A stretch of 64,000 nt of DNA from Panulirus ornatus (lineage: Eukaryota > Arthropoda > Malacostraca > Decapoda > Palinuridae): positions 21,122,913 through 21,186,912 of the forward strand of contig NC_092257.1 of NCBI RefSeq assembly GCF_036320965.1, given 5' to 3'. The notes under the pieces were generated by a model that was not told the origin of the DNA, made no database searches, and saw nothing but the letters and a program-made list of their open reading frames with translations. The position numbers and the translations under genes were made by a program. Below, piece after piece: positions 1-12,655 of this stretch. Position 1 is the stretch's first letter. Each line of letters opens with the position of its first letter.

Positions 1-246
1 CATTTCTCTTTTCTTTTATTTCCGTGGGAAAACCTGCCAGTTTATCCAAACTGAAAAGTGGTTTATTTCTTTTTTTTTCATCATTTATTCTTAATTTCCA
101 TATTTTTTCTCTCTCCCTCATCATCATTATTGCTATATATTCCGTTTTCTTTTCTATCTTATATATTCTTTTTCATTCGTCTCCCACTTCCAGTGTGTCG
201 TATATAGTTTCTTTTAATGGCAAACACGCCTGACTCTTTTACCAAC

Positions 247-248
<2 letters not shown>
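1..248. other. AT-rich single-copy-looking sequence
   Basis: T-rich sequence with short frames on both strands. I see no recognisable domain, repeat or RNA gene. Confidence 0.4.
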
Positions 249-284
<36 letters not shown>

Positions 285-505
285 ATGTACGTATGTATGT
301 ATGTATGTATGTATGTATGTATGTATGTGTGTATGTTTGTGTATGTGTATATATGTGTGTGCGTATGTATTTGTGTATATATGTGTGTATATGTGTGTTT
401 GTATGTGTAGGTGTGTGTGGGTGTGTATGTATGTGTGTATATGTGTGTTTGTATGTGTAGGTGTGTGTGGGTGTGTATGTATGTGTGTATATGTGTGTGT
501 GTGTG
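249..505. repeat. Compound (GT)n / (GTAT)n microsatellite
   Basis: A pure GT run is followed by GTAT tetranucleotides and then a degenerate GT/GTAT mixture. A ~60-bp block is duplicated within it (around 385-440 and 440-495). The Cys/Val/Tyr- and His/Thr-rich frames across it are repeat artefacts. Confidence 0.95.
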
Positions 506-911
<406 letters not shown>

Positions 912-1340
912 GGGATTGGGTGGGGAGTGATTTGATGATGACGGATGACTAAGGGGGGGGGGGGGAAGGGAGTGGAGATGGGGGGTGGGGTGGGGGGGAG
1001 GAGTAGTCATCATGATGACGGAGGTGATGGTGATGGTGATGGGAGGGGAAAGGGAGGAAGGGGATCAGGAAGGTGTGTTAAACAGGGACTGAGAACGGGG
1101 AAGAGGCTTAAGAAAATGGGGAAATAGATATGGGTGCAGGAGGCACCCACAGATCTATCGTGATGGGTAGTACGTGGGGAGGGAAGGGGAGGGGGAGGAG
1201 GAGGAAGGGAAGGGGGAGGAGGAAGGGAAGAGGGGGAAAGGGGGAAGGGAAGAGGGGGAAAGGGGGAAGGGAAGGGGGAGAAGGGGAGGTAGATAACATG
1301 ATGGTTTACGATAATAGTTATCAGCAGGAGGACAGGGCTC
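912..1340. other. G/A-rich low-complexity stretch
   Basis: Purine-rich sequence with many GGGG runs between about 950 and 1290, including a poly-G run near 952-964 and a GGGGAAGGGGGAGGAGG-like texture. It has G-quadruplex potential. No gene was seen. Confidence 0.6.
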
Positions 1341-1358
1341 AGGACGCCATACCATCAT

Positions 1359-1359
<1 letters not shown>

Positions 1360-1454
<95 letters not shown>
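1360..1454. repeat. (AC)n microsatellite
   Basis: About 95 bp of AC dinucleotides with a few AT interruptions. Confidence 0.97.
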
Positions 1455-1457
<3 letters not shown>

Positions 1458-1524
1458 GACGCACGAGAGGCCTGGGGATGGATGGTTAAGGGGACTGGGA
1501 GGATAGGCTGGACGAGGGAATGGG

Positions 1525-1702
1525 CCAGGTGATGACCCACCCAGCCTGGTAGAACCAGGTGATGACCCACCCAGCCTGGTAGAACCAGGTGATGACCCAC
1601 CCAGCCTGGTAGAACCAGGTGATGACCCACCCAGCCTGGTAGAACCAGGTGATGACCCACCCAGCCTGGTAGAACCAGGTGATGACCCACCCAGCCTGGT
1701 AG
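1525..1702. repeat. 30-bp minisatellite, ~6 copies
   Basis: Head-to-tail 30-bp units with the core CCAGGTGATGACCCACCC, almost identical between copies. The 30-bp period keeps frames open, which explains the GSTRLGGSSP-type peptide on the minus strand. Copy homogeneity suggests recent expansion. Confidence 0.97.
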
Positions 1703-2223
1703 CATCGACACTGTCTGGAGAAAGGATAATGATTTTGGCCTTCCCTCCCTCTACCCTCCTACACCCCCGCGTCCTTCCCTCCGACAACATTCCCCCCCCC
1801 CCTCCTACCCGTCCTCCAACCTTCCCTCCAGTATACCTGGGCTCCCTCCACCACCTCCATCATACCCTCTCCTCACCACCCCCGCCCGCCCGGGAGTCTT
1901 TCACTTGGAGACACAAATCTCTCCCTAATGGGCCCGAATCTGTGAACCATCTCGCCAGGAACCGCACGTGAGACTTCCTCCCACTCCCGACCACGGGCAG
2001 GGCTTCCTACCTGGCCTCCTCACCTGGCCCGCTGTGTGGGGAGGAGGACGGAGGAACCTGCCTGCCTCCCTCCCTCCCTCACACTGCCCCAGTGACTCTC
2101 TCTCTCTCTCTCCCTCCCTCTCTCTCTCCCACCCTCCCCACACACACACACACTGCCTCAGTCCCTCTCCCAGTTCTCTCTCTGTCTCACAGTCTGGAAA
2201 CATGTGCCCCACGAGACCAGGGT
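1703..2223. other. C/T-rich spacer
   Basis: Pyrimidine-rich sequence with short CT runs near 2097-2130. I see no gene or RNA signature. Confidence 0.4.
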
Positions 2224-2887
2224 CCTCCACACGACCATTACCCCAGACCACGATCCCTCCACACGACCATTACCCCAGACCACGATCCCTCCACAAGACC
2301 ATTACCCCAGACCACGATCCCTCCACACTACCATTACCCCAGACCACGACCCCTCCACACTACCATTACCCCAGACCACGACCCCTCCACACGACCATTA
2401 CCCCAGACCACGATCCCTCCACACTACCATTACCCCAGACCACGATCCCTCCACAAGACCATTACCCCAGACCACGATCCCTCCACACTACCATTACCCC
2501 AGACCACGACCCCTCCACACTACCATTACCCCAGACCACGATCCCTCCACACTACCATTACCCCAGACCACGATCCCTCCACAAGACCATTACCCCAGAC
2601 CACGATCCCTCCACACTACCATTACCCCAGACCACGATCCCTCCACACTACCATTACCCCAGACCACGACCCTCCACACTACCATTACCCCAGACCACGA
2701 TCCCTCCACACTACCATTACCCCAGACCACGATCCCTCCACACTACCATTACCCCAGACCACGACCCTCCACACTACCATTACCCAGACCACGACCCTCC
2801 ACACTACCATTACCCCAGACCACGACCCTCCACACTACCATTACCCCAGACCACGACCCTCCACACTACCATTACCCAGACCAGGAC
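2224..2887. repeat. 33-bp minisatellite, ~20 copies
   Basis: Tandem units with the core ACCATTACCCCAGACCACGA. The first part is 33 bp per unit with A/G and T/C variants (GATCCC or GACCCC; CACTA or CACGA). Units from about 2660 onward lose one or two bases. Three overlapping plus-strand frames of 229-360 codons arise only because 33 is a multiple of three. They encode monotonous Pro/Thr/His repeats and are not credible proteins. Confidence 0.97.
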
Positions 2888-4049
2888 CGGTGATTTCCCT
2901 CCACCACCCGCAGACAGACCAGGGTCCTCCCAGACCTCTTCATCACCAACCCTCCACCTTCCTCTTCCCTCCCTCATCTACAGTTGTCGGCCCTTCCGCC
3001 ACACCTACAGATAGAAGTCCCTCTCCATCCCACCCAGCCTCACCCCTCCCGGACACTTACACAGATCCCTTTCCGTTCCACCCCTTTACATCTCAAACTC
3101 TTCCTCTCCCTAATCATCTTCCTCCCTCACCCACCTCCCCTAACTTCACCCTCCCCATCTCCACCTCTCCCTAGGCCGACGCTTAGGCCTTGTTCTGGGC
3201 GATGTTATCTCCCCTGATACCATCGCCGCCTGTTATCACCCCCCCAGTGGACGCACACGCTTCAATAGCCGGCCCTCAGCCATGCCTCCCCAACCTACCC
3301 CACCCTAACCTGACACCCCCTCGCCCAGCCTCCTCCTCCTCCTCCTCCCCGCGCACCCACGCCCACTCGGATCAAATTATATCACAGGGGAGATAGCTCA
3401 CGGGAGGTTAGTACCGGGGATAGTGGCCCGCCGACTCCATCATGTCTGGTGTTCACGAAGCCACCACGATCTCCCGTGTCCGGCGGGGCGTCGACGAGGA
3501 GGAGGAGGAGGAGGCCGCCATCCAGGTCTCCGTGTCCAGGGTGTCTAGGAGGCCACCAAGGTCTCTAGTAACCAGGAGGACAGTAAGATCTCCATGTGCT
3601 CGGGGGGAGGTGACAATGAGAGGTAATGGCGAGGAGGCGATGGTTCTCCTCTGAGATCTTGTGATATCTTGAGGCGGAGCCCTCCTGACATCTTGGAGGT
3701 GGTGGCGGTGGAGGAGGAGGAGGGGGACATCGGATATCTTGGAGGTGGCGCCCTCTTGATATCCTTATGGAGACAGATCATCATGATATCGTGTAGGTGG
3801 TTCCCTCCGATGTCACTCTTCAGGCAAGATCCTCAAAGATATCTTGGAGGTGGAGTACTTCGACGAGAACCTGGGGAGGGGGGGGGGAGGGGGGCGGGGG
3901 GCCCGACAACATCAAGGTGGTGCTCAAAATATCTTCGTGGAATCAATTACACTCCGGAGGGTCGAAAGGGTGAGTACCCACGGCCTGAGGGAGGGTGGTA
4001 GAAGGAAGTTCCCCAGCCAGTCCTCAGCACCTCCGTGAACCCCTACTGC
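2888..4049. other. Unique C/T-rich then G-rich spacer, no gene seen
   Basis: The first half is pyrimidine-rich. The second half (about 3480-3860) holds GGA-type runs and a degenerate GATATCTTGGAGGTGG motif repeated around 3663, 3693, 3736 and 3839. Short frames show no recognisable domain. Confidence 0.4.
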
Positions 4050-4106
4050 AGGAGAAGGAGGAGGAGGAGGAGGAGGAGGAGGAGGAGGTGGTGGTGGTGA
4101 TGGTGC
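4050..4106. repeat. (GGA)n / (GGT)n trinucleotide repeat
   Basis: About 55 bp of GGA triplets ending in GGT triplets. Confidence 0.9.
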
Positions 4107-4886
4107 TGGATCTCGAAGTAAATGATGAATGATAACAAAAAGAGGGGAAAAAAAGGAACAAAGGAGAGCAAAACGAAGAGCTGAATAAACAAAGGAGAAG
4201 AATAAGAAGATTGAACTAAGGATCTAAGGCGTGTGATTAGGAGGAGGAACCAAGTAAAGAGACAGACAGTAAGGGAGTGCAGAGACGACCAGACACGAAG
4301 ATGGGAGGCCTCATCTCTCCTCTCACTATCTTGAAGACGCATGAAAACGTCCCTTGAAGACTTGGCCTGACCCGCCTGCAGCCTGCCGACCTTCCGTGGC
4401 CTGACCCGCCTGCAGGCTGCCGACCTACCTGGCCTGGGCTGGTGGGTAGCTGGCGGGGCGGCTGGCGTAGCACATTTCGCTCGGAAGATGTTTCCTGCCT
4501 CACAACATAACCCGCCGCTAAATATATTTTTTTACCCCGCGAAACATAATTGCCCTTTTGACACACACAACCGCTCGTGACTAATTTGCCACATAACACA
4601 CTCCCAGTGTGACATGGCCATCCCCCCTTCGCTTAACGTTACACTCCCGCACGATGTGTTCCCCTTCCAAACAAACACTTCATTCCCGGACGAATCAGAC
4701 TCCCGCATAATATACTCGATCCCCCGCCAAAAAAAAAAATATTAAAAATATTTTTCCTCCCCCACTCCCATAAAATATACTCCCACATGAAACAGACTCC
4801 GCCATGAAATATACTCCCCCCCTGGCCCCCCTCCCGCACCCCCTCTTCCTTGGCCTCACATTTATCTTTTATCTCTGCTTGAAATC

Positions 4887-4888
<2 letters not shown>
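4107..4888. other. Spacer with a ~36-bp direct repeat and a degenerate ATACTCCC motif series
   Basis: A GCCTGACCCGCCTGCAG block occurs twice between 4364 and 4432. From about 4560 to 4825 a loose motif of the form CTCCCGCATAATATACTC recurs several times at ~25-bp steps, interrupted by an A-run. The same style of motif recurs near 7520-7620. No gene was identified. Confidence 0.5.

Positions 4889-4924
<36 letters not shown>
4889..4924. repeat. (GT)n microsatellite
   Basis: Uninterrupted GT dinucleotides. Confidence 0.95.
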
Positions 4925-4929
<5 letters not shown>

Positions 4930-5012
4930 TTCCTCGAGCCACAGGGCGGGTCGTCACGCTCGCCTCTCCTGGTCGTTAGCCACCTGCATCGCCCACGACA
5001 TCTGTCGCAATG

Positions 5013-5335
5013 ACCTTCCCCCTTCCGCTACCTTCCCGTTCTGTCCTTCCCCCTTCCGCTACCTTCCTGTTCTGTCCTTCCCCCTCCGCCACCTTCCCGT
5101 TCTGTCCTTCCCCTGCCTTCCCGTTCTGTCCTTCCCCCTTCCGCTACCTTCCCGTTCTGTCCTTCCCCCTCCGCTACCTTCCCGTTCTGTCCTTCCCCCT
5201 TCCGTTACGTTCCCGTTCTGTCCTTCCCCCTCCGCTACCTTCCCGTTCTGTCCTTCCCCCTTCCGTTACGTTCCCGTTCTGTCCCTCCCCCTCCGCTACC
5301 TTCCCGTTCTGTCCTTCCCCTGCCTTCCCGTTCTG
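5013..5335. repeat. ~31-bp pyrimidine minisatellite, ~10 copies
   Basis: Units with the core CTACCTTCCCGTTCTGTCC repeat with small indels, and some units are shortened by about 10 bp. It lies inside a 274-codon plus-strand frame that is repeat-driven. Confidence 0.95.
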
Positions 5336-5502
5336 ACAGTACTTATAACTGTCTCTCACACAGCCACAGGTAACTATTTCTGGTTCTCTTTCCCTCCTTT
5401 AACTCCACCTTGGTTGACGCCAGGACTCCTACGCCTTCTCATGCCCCTCGCAACTAATCCTATGTCCCCTCACGACGACCTCTTCCTGTACGATCCAAGA
5501 AA

Positions 5503-5645
<143 letters not shown>

Positions 5646-5714
5646 TACGGGCAAGACACAGATGGCATTGGACCAGATGCCGCCAGTCCTGGCATTTTGA
5701 AATGGCGAGCTTCT

Positions 5715-5940
5715 AAACGCACGCTTGTGTCTATTTCCACAGCCTTTGAACTCCTCTTTCTGAATTTCTGCTGTTTTGACTTCTAAGATTTCCCATAGCC
5801 TTTTGAATTCCTCTTGCTGAGTTCCTGCTGTTTTAACTTCTAGAATCTCCACAGCCTTTGAATTTCCCTCTTTGCTTTTCTGCTGTTTTGACTTCTATCA
5901 GTTTCCCAAAGCCTTTGAATTCCTCCTCATCTCCCTCTTC
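5715..5940. repeat. ~63-bp tandem repeat, ~3.5 copies
   Basis: Units with the shared segments AGCCTTTGAATTCCTC and CTGCTGTTTTGACTTCTA recur at about 5741, 5797, 5850 and 5908. Copies are diverged, so this is an older array. Confidence 0.85.
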
Positions 5941-6124
5941 CTTGAAAAAAAAAAAAAATTCTTGAATCTCCAGTCTTCTCTCTGATCATCGGTATGGCGT
6001 TGGTAAGGGCGTGATCTACCAGTGATATCTACTTTCCCTATCTACTTTCCCTACCTCTACCATGGCCCGGTCGTCATCTCCGAGAGGTCCTAGGGGGAAT
6101 CCTTGATCATGTAGTCCTTTTCTC

Positions 6125-7450
6125 TCCTATGTATGGCATCGGGAGGATCCCTCCACATCGGTAGGATCTCATTCTGCAAGTCCCTCCACACACCACCTCT
6201 TCGTTTTGTTCCCTCATATTCACCCTCCTCACAAGCCGATGCCTCTCCGTCATTCCCGATTGGCTCAAGCGCTTCCTCTTTCCCGATCAGCAGCGGCGTC
6301 CCTCAGGGTCTGTCTTTACCTGTCTCCCACACTCTTCCTCCTCCTCCTTTTCTTTAGATAAGCAATCCCCTTTCTTCAGAGGATAACCAGATGCACTCGT
6401 ACGTCTTCGACTGACGATTCGACACTGCTCTCTTCCACCACTTCCTTCAATTCCTCTGGTGCTCGAGCTGTGTCGCATCTCGACACGTCTTCAACGAACA
6501 CAGAACTGAACAGAACTTCCCAGTGGGGGTCAGACCTAACCTAATCAACTTAATGCCTCTAAAACCCCCCCGTTTCCGCCCAACCCTCATAAAACTTACC
6601 CCATCTCTTTTCAAGGGTTTCTAATTCCATCTATGGACACAATAAGCATATCTGGTATTACTATAACATGTCTTGGACACCCCCACAAACCTGTCATGTC
6701 TTCTTAGACGTCGGGATCTATTGTTTACATGCCGTAAAGTCCTTCTCAACAGCTGCTCCGTTTATACAAAGGAATGATCCGTCCTTGTATGGACAAGGGT
6801 AATTACATGCAGTGAGAGAACGTGTGTATGGTCTTTAGATTGCTCTCGATTACCTGAAGAAGGTGTTCGAGATTTTTCGACTGTGAGATACAATCAAACG
6901 TTGGCCGGCCTTCATGATTCTGGCAGTGGCTAACCAACCTCTGGAGACCCAAGTAATAATATGGAGTACTTGCTCTCATATTTGGGGACGTTCTGGCTCT
7001 ACATGCTTTCTGAACATAGTCGAGTCCAAAGCAATGCAATGTATCAACTCCTGGCCCAGGTCCGCCCCATCCCAATTTGCCCCACTCGTCCCACAACGCA
7101 GCGTGTTGGTTCACTCTCCCTCTTTTACAGATATTACTTTGGTTTCTGGTCCCCAAAGCAGGTTGCTTGTGTCCCTCCACCACTAGCTAGTCCACGTCAT
7201 ACCCGAGCAAGCTACATGCGTCACATGATTACTGTGTGTGTGGGGCCGTCGGCAACTCAATAGTCGTGGGCCGGTGTGATGCCTGTATCTTACCTTACAC
7301 CTTTAAGCTTTGGAACTATTTACCTTATCATGTCTTTCCTCATAGTTAGGATCTGGATCTTTCCAAATGGTAGATTTTTTTCCCACTTCCTCCAAAACTC
7401 ATACAATAATTTTCCTCACTTTCTTTTTCATTCTCCTTCCTTTTAAACTT
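6125..7450 (+). pseudogene. Decayed Jockey-like LINE reverse transcriptase fragment
   Basis: Plus-strand fragment of a non-LTR retrotransposon RT, spread over all three frames. At about 6286-6312 it reads SSGVPQG, the conserved block ahead of the catalytic aspartates. The next frame gives LSPTLFLL near 6330. Near 6393-6425 HSY and DDSTL are separated by a frame change where the family has HSYADDSTL. Further on LNRTSQWGSDLT (about 6505-6540) resembles the region after YADD. From 6961 MEYLLSYLG and later SLSLFYRYYFG (about 7115-7145), CVPPPLASPR and SYLTPLSF match the C-terminal part of Jockey-type RTs. No endonuclease half is visible. Frameshifts and stops make it non-functional. The family match is from memory of conserved blocks; the subclade is uncertain. 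Confidence 0.8.
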
Positions 7451-7636
7451 TTGTTATATTTTTCACACATAAGGCTCTGCTTTATGTGTGAACTTCTGTT
7501 CGTGATTGGAACCTCCAGCATGAAACGACAACTTCCTCATAAGATATCTACATTCCCTCACAAGATACAACTCCCTGCATAAAATACAACCGTGCGTAAG
7601 ATACTCTAACACAGAAATACAACCCCCCACAACCCC
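7451..7636. repeat. Degenerate ~25-bp motif series (CATAAGATAY..)
   Basis: Between about 7525 and 7625 motifs such as CTCATAAGATATC, CTCACAAGATACAAC and CTGCATAAAATACAAC follow each other. They resemble the motif series at 4560-4825. Confidence 0.5.
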
Positions 7637-7649
7637 AACACACACACAC

Positions 7650-7706
<57 letters not shown>
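7637..7706. repeat. (AC)n microsatellite
   Basis: AC dinucleotides with a single CGC interruption near 7654. Confidence 0.96.
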
Positions 7707-7710
<4 letters not shown>

Positions 7711-8360
7711 ACGCCCTCCCGCGTAAGTCACTTTCCGTAACGCAGCGGAGCGGGACACGGAGCCTGAACATGATGAAGTCATTTTTGGCTACAGGTGAGA
7801 TGGAAGGGTCTATCCACTCCCCTCTCTAAGTCGACATCCCTCACCTCCCTCATCCCACCCCTCTTCAGACGACGGGAGTTCCCTCACTCACCAAACATAC
7901 GCACAGAACACGTAGGGGGCCCAGCTACTGGACTGAGTGAGGAAAGCCCAGTGAATGACCTGAGTACATTTAAGACCAAGTCTTCTTCTCCGTAACCATA
8001 AGTAAGGCCGGTTTACTCATGGAGGGGTCTGTCAGCCTAGTCATGAGGTGAGAAGCGGGGGGGGGGGATATCATTCTGCTTAACCATGAGTCTAATTCAA
8101 CTCTTTCTCTCATTCTCCAATGAGGGTTTTTGGAGTCGACATACTCACGAGTAAGTTTAGCTTCTGTAACCATGGATGGATTATTCTCACTCACCTTACT
8201 CACGAGGGGGGAAAGTCATTGTATTCATGGGTGGGTCACTCTCTGTAGTCATGGTTTACCTAACCTAACCTAACCATAGGTAAGGCCAATCGACCCATTT
8301 AGCTTAGGTTGCTGTACTCATTGGATGGTTCTCTAAGACCATGAATTACATGGGCTTACT

Positions 8361-8362
<2 letters not shown>
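7707..8362. other. Spacer with a degenerate CATGRGT-type repeat and three CCTAA units
   Basis: Loose ~50-60-bp units around words like CCATGAGTAAGGCC and TACTCATGGATGGGTC recur from about 7990 to 8340. At 8258-8275 lies ACCTAACCTAACCTAACC, three units of the arthropod telomere-type pentamer on the minus strand, too short to call telomeric DNA. No gene was seen. Confidence 0.5.

Positions 8363-8435
<73 letters not shown>
8363..8435. repeat. (AT)n microsatellite, left flank of a Penelope-like palindrome
   Basis: Uninterrupted AT dinucleotides that run directly into the inverted Penelope-like end at 8434. Confidence 0.97.
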
Positions 8436-8439
<4 letters not shown>

Positions 8440-8629
8440 AAGGATCACAATTGTGCGCGTGATCACGTATATTCCTATGAGTCCACGGGGAAAATAAAAC
8501 ACGATAAGTTCCCAAGTGCACTTTCGTGTAATAATCACATCATCAGGAGAGACACTTGGGAACTTTTCGTGTATCATTTTCCCCGCGGACTCATAGGAAT
8601 ATCTTGATCACGCGCAAATTGTGATCCTT

Positions 8630-8635
<6 letters not shown>
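8434..8635. mobile_element. Foldback made of two inverted Penelope-like 3' ends
   Basis: The two ~88-bp arms (8434-8521 and 8548-8635) are near-perfect reverse complements around a ~26-bp centre. The outer ends read ATTGGAAAGGATCACAATT and its complement. Each arm matches the terminal ~105 bp of the Penelope-like element at 53202-54250. No coding part is present. An AT microsatellite flanks each side. It may be the product of inverted insertion or a solo terminal structure left after loss of the body. Confidence 0.85.

Positions 8636-8691
<56 letters not shown>
8636..8691. repeat. (AT)n microsatellite, right flank of the palindrome
   Basis: AT dinucleotides directly abutting the right arm of the foldback. 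Confidence 0.97.
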
Positions 8692-8694
<3 letters not shown>

Positions 8695-8744
8695 GCAGAC
8701 AACACGCATCTTCACACAAGCACAGGTAAGGTTCACATGTATTG

Positions 8745-8745
<1 letters not shown>

Positions 8746-8828
<83 letters not shown>
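8746..8828. repeat. (GA)n microsatellite
   Basis: About 83 bp of pure GA. The Arg/Glu-rich frame is a repeat artefact. Confidence 0.97.
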
Positions 8829-8829
<1 letters not shown>

Positions 8830-9006
8830 CACATACACACACACATTGCAAGGGCGTGTGTACATGACTTGATTTAGCACACACCCTTGTATCATACCCA
8901 GTAACGTAGGGTCTATCATTGCCGCGTACTTTGAAATACACGGCACAAAACTACTACAGGGAGAGATGATGGAGGGTCCGTCCTCGGCTTTCGCCTATCC
9001 TTGGTA

Positions 9007-9060
9007 GGAGGAGGAGGAGGAGGAGGAGGAGGAGGAGGAGGAGGAGGAGGAGGAGGAGGC
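9007..9060. repeat. (GGA)n trinucleotide repeat
   Basis: About 18 GGA triplets followed by a C/T-rich flank, so the G-rich strand switches at about 9060. Confidence 0.95.
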
Positions 9061-9204
9061 CCCCCCTCCCCTCTCTTGAGTCTTGGATACCATCTCGCAA
9101 GGATGGACGTGACAGTTAATGGGCCCCCCTGACCGCCCTCCCCCCCCCCTCCTCCTCTCGCACTCATACACTCCTACAAACACACTCCGGGCTTATAGAC
9201 TCGC

Positions 9205-9205
<1 letters not shown>

Positions 9206-9289
<84 letters not shown>
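9206..9289. repeat. (GA)n microsatellite
   Basis: Pure GA tract of about 84 bp, the first of a pair with the tract 60 bp downstream. Confidence 0.97.
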
Positions 9290-9292
<3 letters not shown>

Positions 9293-9343
9293 TCTCTTAC
9301 GTGAACAACAGAAGGGGGGGGCCAAGTCTCCAATCAACCACGA

Positions 9344-10054
<711 letters not shown>

Positions 10055-10800
10055 ACATTTAGCAGGTGGGAGAGACGAGACGAAGCCTATACATGCACGC
10101 ACCAGGTGGAACAGACAGAATGAAGCCTCTTGTAGGTGGAACAGAGCAAACGGAGCTTCCACTTACACACAGGAGATGGAAGAGAGAGAGACACACACAT
10201 TTAAGTCTCTAAGCATATTCAGCAGGTGGAACAGGCCAACCAGACAGACCCTACTACCCACATTCAGCAGGTGGAACAGGCCAACCAGACAGACCCTACT
10301 ACCCACATTCAGCAGGTGGAACAGGCCAGCCAGACAGACCCTACCCATATTCAGCAGGTGGAACAGGCCAGCCAGACAGACCCTTCCTACATTTAGCAAG
10401 TGGAACAGGCCAACCAGACAGACCCTACTACCCACATTCAGCAGGTGGAATAGGCCAACCAGACAGACCCTACTACCCACATTCAGCAGGTGGAACAGGC
10501 CAGCCAGACAGACCCTACTACCCACATTCAGCAGGTGGAACAGGCCAACCAGACAGACCCTACTACCCACATTCAGCAGGTGGAACAGGCCAACCAGACA
10601 GACCCCACTACCCACATTCAGCAGGTGGAACAGGCCAACCAGACAGACCCTACTACCCACATTCAGCAGGTGGAAAACAGGCTAACCAGACAGACCCTAG
10701 CCCACAATCGTCAGGTAGACCACGCTAACAAAAGACCCTATCCTCCGCACATGGTGATACAGCAAACTAGACACTGGCCCTAGCCAACATACAGCAGTAG
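10055..10800. repeat. 45-bp minisatellite, ~11 good copies with decayed edges
   Basis: The unit core is AGCAGGTGGAACAGGCCAAC followed by CAGACAGACCCTACTACCCA. Copies between about 10213 and 10675 are nearly identical; two are shortened. Diverged copies extend to about 10055 on the left and 10800 on the right, a typical decaying-edge pattern. The 45-bp period keeps 165-169-codon frames open on both strands. Confidence 0.95.
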
Positions 10801-11721
10801 GAGGACCCACACAGAGAGCCCTAACCTATATATATAGGGCAGGTGAGGAGGGAAAGGGGGCGGGGTTAGGGGCTGGCTGGCTGGCTGGTGGGGCGTCTGT
10901 AGGAAGAAGGGAGTGTGAACCACACCTCAGGTCTGTGCTAAGACCCCAAACATGCCATAATCCCTCCCCCTCCCCAGTTCCCCCTCCCTTCCCGGGAGGG
11001 TAAACCAGCACCCTAAACACCACCCCACCTCCTCCTCCCTCCCCGCGCCACCCACCCTAAACTCCTCTCCCTCACAAAAGCTGGAGGGAAACACCGCTGA
11101 CACACACAAGACCCCGGCGACAGATTAGGCCGGGAGAGCCGTTCGCCGGAGGGCTCTGTTCTTCTTTCCGTGTCGATGACGAAGTGAGGACGACGAGGAG
11201 GAAGAGGAGGAGGCAGCGTACCTGGGATCTAATGTACACACACACAAAAAAAAGAAAAAAACCTTTCGTTCCTCACGTGTGTCGTGTTTATGACGGAGGA
11301 GGAGGAGGAGGAGGACGGGAGGGGACTATCTATTGGCCACTGGTCACCTCTGCGCTGCCTCTGTTATGAACATTGCCCATCAGGGTCGTAAACACTGACA
11401 TTGTATAAGAATCCATCTACTCCCATACGTGGATCAGACGAAGAGAAGAAATATACTTGAAGTCCAACAGAAAATACCCTCCACTTCTTCTCCTTTATCC
11501 CATTAATAAAAAAAAGAATCTAGATCGTAAATGATGAAAATCTACGTATCGTTTGTATCGTACGTTGCAACACGCCCTTGGGAATCCATCTCTCTGCCTT
11601 GCTGACGACTGCGTCTTGTGCACTGGCGAGCGAACGGGATCAAACAAACTACCACAGCATGACGGACCGACCATCCATACCACAGCACCAAGTGACACAC
11701 CCTCAACGTTGTGTTTTGAAC
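10801..11721. other. Unique sequence, no gene seen
   Basis: Mixed sequence with a fourfold GGCT run near 10870-10886, C-rich DNA at 10965-11050 and GGA runs near 11205 and 11297. Frames of up to 110 codons near 11553-11885 match nothing I recognise. Confidence 0.4.
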
Positions 11722-11820
11722 CCAGCGCCAATACTATCCAGCGTCAATACTATCCAGCGTCAATACTACATAGCGCCTATACTGTCCAGCGCCAATACTA
11801 CCCAGCGCCAACACTGGCCA
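11722..11820. repeat. 16-bp minisatellite, 6 copies
   Basis: Units of the form AGCGYCAATACTATCC are tandemly repeated with single-base differences that increase to the right. Confidence 0.93.
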
Positions 11821-12090
11821 TCAAAGACAGCAGAAGACATAGCCTCGTTCTCAAGTCTCTCTCTCTCACGGGGAAGTGGATGTGAACGCAATCTTACTTG
11901 GGTGGGAGCGAGCTGACGATGAGACAGGGAGCTGGAAGGGGAGTTTCCCAAGTGAGGCACGGAGGTTTGAGCTGAGGCTATCGGGTGTGGAGGGGGACGA
12001 TTACCGACTCCCGTCTTGCAACACTGCCACAGACGCCATCGCAGACGTGTGCGGTCGGTCGACCCACGACCACCTCGGAAACTCCCTCGC
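11821..12090. other. Unique spacer
   Basis: Mixed-composition sequence without recognised repeats or coding signatures. Confidence 0.35.

Positions 12091-12149
<59 letters not shown>
12091..12149. repeat. (AC)n microsatellite
   Basis: Pure AC dinucleotides. Confidence 0.97.
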
Positions 12150-12151
<2 letters not shown>

Positions 12152-12361
12152 CTAACTCGCCACAGACAAGACCACAGGTATTCTACAAGACCACTCGGTG
12201 CCCCTGGGAAGACCCCCAAACATGCGCTTCAGGAGGTCCCACACACACACACCTTACAACTACCCACGGACGAGACCACTGACACATTCACGAGCCACGG
12301 ACATGAACACGTGTATGAACACGTGTCGAGGATAAGACCACAACCAGGATGAGGACCAATT

Positions 12362-12655
12362 TACACGATCCAGGCCACGGACGGGACCAGAAGCTGGCTA
12401 GGGCCCCACACTGACGATCCTAGACACGGACGAGACCAGAAGCTGGCTAGAGCCCCACACGGACGATCCAGGCCACGGACGGGACCAGAATATGGCTAGG
12501 GCCCCTCACGGACGATCCTAAACACGGATGGGACCAGAAGCTGGCTAGGGCCCCACACGGACGATCCTAGACACGGACGGGACTAGAAGCTGGTTCGGGC
12601 CCCACACGGACGATCCAGGCCACGGACGGGACCAGAGACACGGACGATATTGGCC
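12362..12655. repeat. ~49-bp minisatellite, ~6 copies
   Basis: The unit contains CACGGACGGGACCAGAAGCT and GGCTAGGGCCCCACACGGA. GATCCAGGCC and GATCCTAGAC variants alternate. The last two copies are truncated. The flanking 12160-12350 sequence has looser CACGGACGAGACCAC-like words, so the array probably decays leftward. Confidence 0.9.

Noticed and set aside
8258..8275. Interstitial telomere repeat (CCTAA)3
   Set aside because: Only three units plus a partial one inside a degenerate local repeat; this could be chance. GGTTAGGTTAG at 17089 is even shorter.
8434..8635. Terminal inverted repeats of a DNA transposon
   Set aside because: The arms match the 3' end of the Penelope-like element at 53.2 kb, and no transposase is visible.
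10213..10675. CRISPR-like array
   Set aside because: The repeats are contiguous with no unique spacers, the region is eukaryotic in character, and no cas genes are present. The same holds for all other arrays.
11553..11916. Two overlapping 110-codon frames
   Set aside because: They overlap in different frames, run into the 16-bp array, and match no family I know.
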